Origin: Andreesenia angusta
GTDB lineage: Bacteria; Bacillota; Clostridia; Tissierellales; Gottschalkiaceae
Direction: 5' to 3'
DNA: 64,000 nt
Assembly (NCBI RefSeq): GCF_001855385.1
Contig: NZ_MKIE01000001.1
Coordinates: forward strand, 62,001-126,000
Of the stretch, positions 62,228 through 64,000 are shown piece by piece. A program made the translations under genes and the position numbers. The notes under the pieces are model-generated. The model searched no databases, was not told where the DNA came from, and saw nothing but the letters and a program-made list of their open reading frames with translations. How positions within the stretch are numbered: the stretch's first letter is position 1; the number at the start of each line of letters is the position of its first letter.

Positions 62228-62686
62228 CTAAAGCTTGGATATAGACCCTATGAGGCCCATCCAAAGCATAGTAACCAGAAATCCTATAGCTGATGGAATC
62301 AGCATGTTCTTCATGCCCCTTGCGCCTCTCTTCATCATCTCCGTACCGGCCGTAGCTCCTCCTATCATGACAGCGGCCGAAGCAAAAGACATAGCTGCCT
62401 GCCATTTGAAAAGCAGCGTAGATAGTGTAGCCAGCGCTAGAAAAGGCAGCATGTACATGTAGCCGTCCAGCACACCTTCAGCTATTCCAGAAACTCCATG
62501 CTTTCTCCTGACTTCAGGGTTCAAAGCCCCGAAAAGCGATATACTGCTTCCTAAAGAAATCCCTGCCATCACAAGTGAAACTGCTGCTCCAATTGCGATA
62601 TGACTAGCTTTCGAATTGGGGACCGCTGAATTTACTCCAAGCACTCCAAATACCACAAAGCTCAAGATGACCAGTGTCCATTTCAC
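62228..62686 (-). CDS. Small polytopic membrane protein upstream of the giant gene
   Basis: 152 residues from GTG 62686, which has GGAGAGGAGG seven bases upstream; the longer frame to 62719 lacks a site. Four or five TM helices (about 3-20, 28-52, 76-98, 100-118, 130-150). The basic loop MKRGARGMKNM lies near the C-terminus. Not recognised. It lies 22 bases after the five-helix gene and 16 before the giant gene, so all are co-transcribed. Confidence 0.75.
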   Translation of the reverse strand: MKWTLVILSFVVFGVLGVNSAVPNSKASHIAIGAAVSLVMAGISLGSSISLFGALNPEVRRKHGVSGIAEGVLDGYMYMLPFLALATLSTLLFKWQAAMSFASAAVMIGGATAGTEMMKRGARGMKNMLIPSAIGFLVTMLWMGLIGSISKL

Positions 62687-62708
62687 ATTAAAACCTCCTC
62701 TCCGTTTT

Positions 62709-63281
62709 CTAGCTTCCAAACAAACTCAGCAGACCCCATCCCAGAAGCGTGATGCTTCCAAGCGCTGTTGTAAGCATAAGGCTGACTGTCAAATTCCCGC
62801 TTGTAAGCTCCTTTATGCTGTGTATCATCGGGTTTAGCGCCCAGAGCACTCCTGTAACCCCGAAAGCTATAGATGTATTCCATCCCGCTAGAAGGTTGAA
62901 CGCTATACCCAGTATTACATATACAAGAGTTGGAGTGTAGCCAAGCCCGAAGGCCTTTACAGTCCATGCGTAGTCCTTATCTCCTCCGTAGGACTTTGAT
63001 ATGGCATTTGCCAGCAGTGAAAGCAACGCTATACCTCCCGTTCCGTATAGAAGCCCTAGAGCCATAAATATCAGCAGTCCACCTGTACTTAGCTTTCCAG
63101 CTCTGTTCATATCAAGCCCTGTCTGCAAAAAGAAAAGCATAAAGGCAAGTGCTGAAATAGTGAGTCCCACAGCCCAGTGGAACTGCTTTAGATGGTTTTT
63201 AAGAAACCCTCCGGGGTTTACCATTATCATAAATATAGACTTAAATCCGCTCTTTTTCAGCGCTTCAACTCTGCTCTGCAT
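62709..63281 (-). CDS. Five-helix membrane protein, Yip1-like
   Basis: 190 residues with five TM helices (about 34-55, 65-93, 105-128, 132-152, 163-186), the pattern of YIP1-family proteins: a cytosolic N-terminus with an amphipathic segment (FLKNHLKQFHWAV) and the C-terminal helix. In bacteria such proteins have no defined role; YIP1 members in eukaryotes act in membrane traffic. First gene of the unit. GAGGAGGGA precedes ATG 63281. Confidence 0.72.
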   Translation of the reverse strand: MQSRVEALKKSGFKSIFMIMVNPGGFLKNHLKQFHWAVGLTISALAFMLFFLQTGLDMNRAGKLSTGGLLIFMALGLLYGTGGIALLSLLANAISKSYGGDKDYAWTVKAFGLGYTPTLVYVILGIAFNLLAGWNTSIAFGVTGVLWALNPMIHSIKELTSGNLTVSLMLTTALGSITLLGWGLLSLFGS

Positions 63282-63311
63282 CTCTATCCCTCCTCGCTAT
63301 TTATCTTATTT

Positions 63312-63339
63312 ATTATACCCCAGTTTTAATCCACTGTAA
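63312..63339 (-). promoter_or_regulatory. Promoter of the four-gene unit
   Basis: On the minus strand TTACAG (63339-63334), 16-base spacer, TATAAT (63317-63312), about 31 bases before the first start codon. Confidence 0.65.
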
Positions 63340-63396
63340 CTTGTAAGTATTTTTTGAGTTTTTTTGTTTGCTCCAGTTTTTTTATGGGTAGTAACT

Positions 63397-63435
63397 CTAT
63401 AGATAGTACCTATGAGTAAGATTTTATCTATAGGT
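63397..63435 (+). promoter_or_regulatory. Nested inverted repeats upstream of prxU
   Basis: CTATAGATA (63397-63405) is mirrored by TATCTATAG (63425-63433); inside it ACCTAT (63408-63413) is mirrored by ATAGGT (63430-63435). They lie 25-60 bases before the prxU start. The pattern resembles an operator, but it does not match the PerR box (TTATAATnATTATAA). Confidence 0.45.
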
Positions 63436-63457
63436 AATGCTTATCAGGAGGTGCAAT

Positions 63458-64000
63458 ATGCCAGAGGAAATCAAAGCAGGCTGTACAAGGCCTGAACTCA
63501 AAAACAAAGTAGCCGAAAAAGCAGCTAAGGCTGTTGTTGAAACAGTAAAGGAGGAGCAGCAGATGTTAAAAGTAGGAAGACCGGCCCCAAATTTTAGCGC
63601 ACCAGCGTACTACAAAGGAAAGTTTGTAAATGTGAATCTAGAAGACTACAGTGGGAAGTGGGTTCTTCTATGTTTCTATCCAGGAGACTTCACTTTTGTC
63701 TGAGCGACTGAAGTTTCAGCAGTTGCTGAAAAGAACTCGGAGTTCCAAGACCTAGATGTGCAAGTGCTCTCTGTAAGCGTCGACTCTCCATTTGTTCACA
63801 AAATTTGGAACGACCATGAGCTTTCAAAGATGATAGGAAGTGACATGCCTTTCCCAATGCTTTCAGACCAAGACGGAAGCATCGGAAAGATGTACGGAAT
63901 ATATGACGAAAATGCCGGCGTTGAGACAAGAGGGCGATTCATAATAGATCCAGACGGAGTTGTGCAGGCATTCGAGGTGCTCACTCCTCCAGTTGGAAGA
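63458..64000 (+). CDS. prxU: Selenocysteine-containing peroxiredoxin (5' part; UGA at 63701)
   Basis: Peroxiredoxin-type thiol/selenol peroxidase that reduces hydroperoxides. The frame runs from ATG 63458 (CAGGAGG upstream) through VLLCFYPGDFTFV, then TGA, then ATEVSAVAEKN, and on to the window edge without another stop. In relatives the TGA position is the peroxidatic Cys of TFVCPTE, so it is read as selenocysteine here. A 31-38-residue N-terminal extension precedes the domain. Ala replaces the usual Pro after the selenocysteine. Downstream, VQVLSVSVDSPFVH and FIIDPDGVVQA are normal. The 3' end is outside the window. Confidence 0.92.
63714..63731 (+). promoter_or_regulatory. Putative bacterial SECIS hairpin of prxU
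   Basis: TTTCAGC and GCTGAAA pair over seven bases around loop AGTT, with the loop beginning 20 bases after the start of the UGA. Bacterial SECIS elements lie just downstream of UGA with an apical loop at about this distance and a G-U in the loop. The rest of the stem is not obvious. Confidence 0.6.

Noticed and set aside
63437..63703. Short 88-residue protein ending at TGA 63701
   Set aside because: The protein continues in frame with typical peroxiredoxin sequence, and TGA replaces the active-site Cys codon, so it is a selenocysteine codon and not a stop or frameshift.

Overview
The window looks like chromosomal DNA of an anaerobic, motile, selenoprotein-making member of the Clostridia (Firmicutes). 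The evidence is strong AGGAGG-type ribosome binding sites with frequent GTG and TTG starts, consensus sigma-A promoters, a tRNA-Trp T-box leader, bacteriohemerythrin, a rubredoxin-fused glutamate-synthase-like protein, and a peroxiredoxin with an in-frame UGA at its active site, as in PrxU of Eubacterium (Peptoclostridium) acidaminophilum. No rRNA, tRNA, CRISPR array, insertion sequence or prophage was seen. Almost everything from 1 to 36 kb is read from the minus strand.

Layout. 0-5 kb: 5' part of a PEP synthase gene, a DUF881 protein, and argG-argH behind a consensus promoter that overlaps a duplicated AT-rich element (possible ArgR operator). 5-10.4 kb: lapA-like gene (+), Ntn-type amidase, tldE, tldD, a CYTH protein and trpA. 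10.5-12.4 kb: a membrane diguanylate cyclase on the plus strand, which separates trpA from the rest of the trp operon. 12.4-19.6 kb: trpE-G-D-C-F-B-B behind a Trp T-box leader with two antiterminator/terminator modules. 19.7-29.5 kb: mscL, plsC, SPFH/NfeD pair, phosphoesterase, DUF523-DUF1722, carbonic anhydrase, GIY-YIG, RelA/SpoT-domain protein, lipoprotein, threonine ammonia-lyase, cvfB. 29.6-36.8 kb: CheX and CheY-CheX proteins, metallophosphoesterase, an NCS2 purine/uracil permease with a long leader that can form alternative helices, a cytosolic parvulin, DUF1294 and nitroreductase. 37-41.8 kb: a protein resembling a degenerate secretion ATPase, then an Mrp/Mbh-type cation/proton antiporter operon with no full-length MrpA. 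41.9-55.6 kb: siroheme-reductase-like protein, GGDEF-EAL protein, cheA-W-mcp-R-B, hemerythrin, rubredoxin-GltB-like protein, a CBS-domain gene remnant, and a second chemoreceptor. 55.7-63.3 kb: a four-gene unit with its own promoter, encoding a five-helix membrane protein, a second small membrane protein, a 1772-residue exported or membrane-anchored protein with 58 tandem GYDxx pentads, and a zinc-ribbon protein. The window ends inside the selenoprotein prxU.

The best candidate for an undescribed system is the 55.7-63.3 kb unit. Next are two RNA elements: the permease leader and the partly duplicated Trp T-box. The antiporter operon is also notable because it follows the gene order of the membrane-bound hydrogenase antiporter module but has no hydrogenase genes in view.
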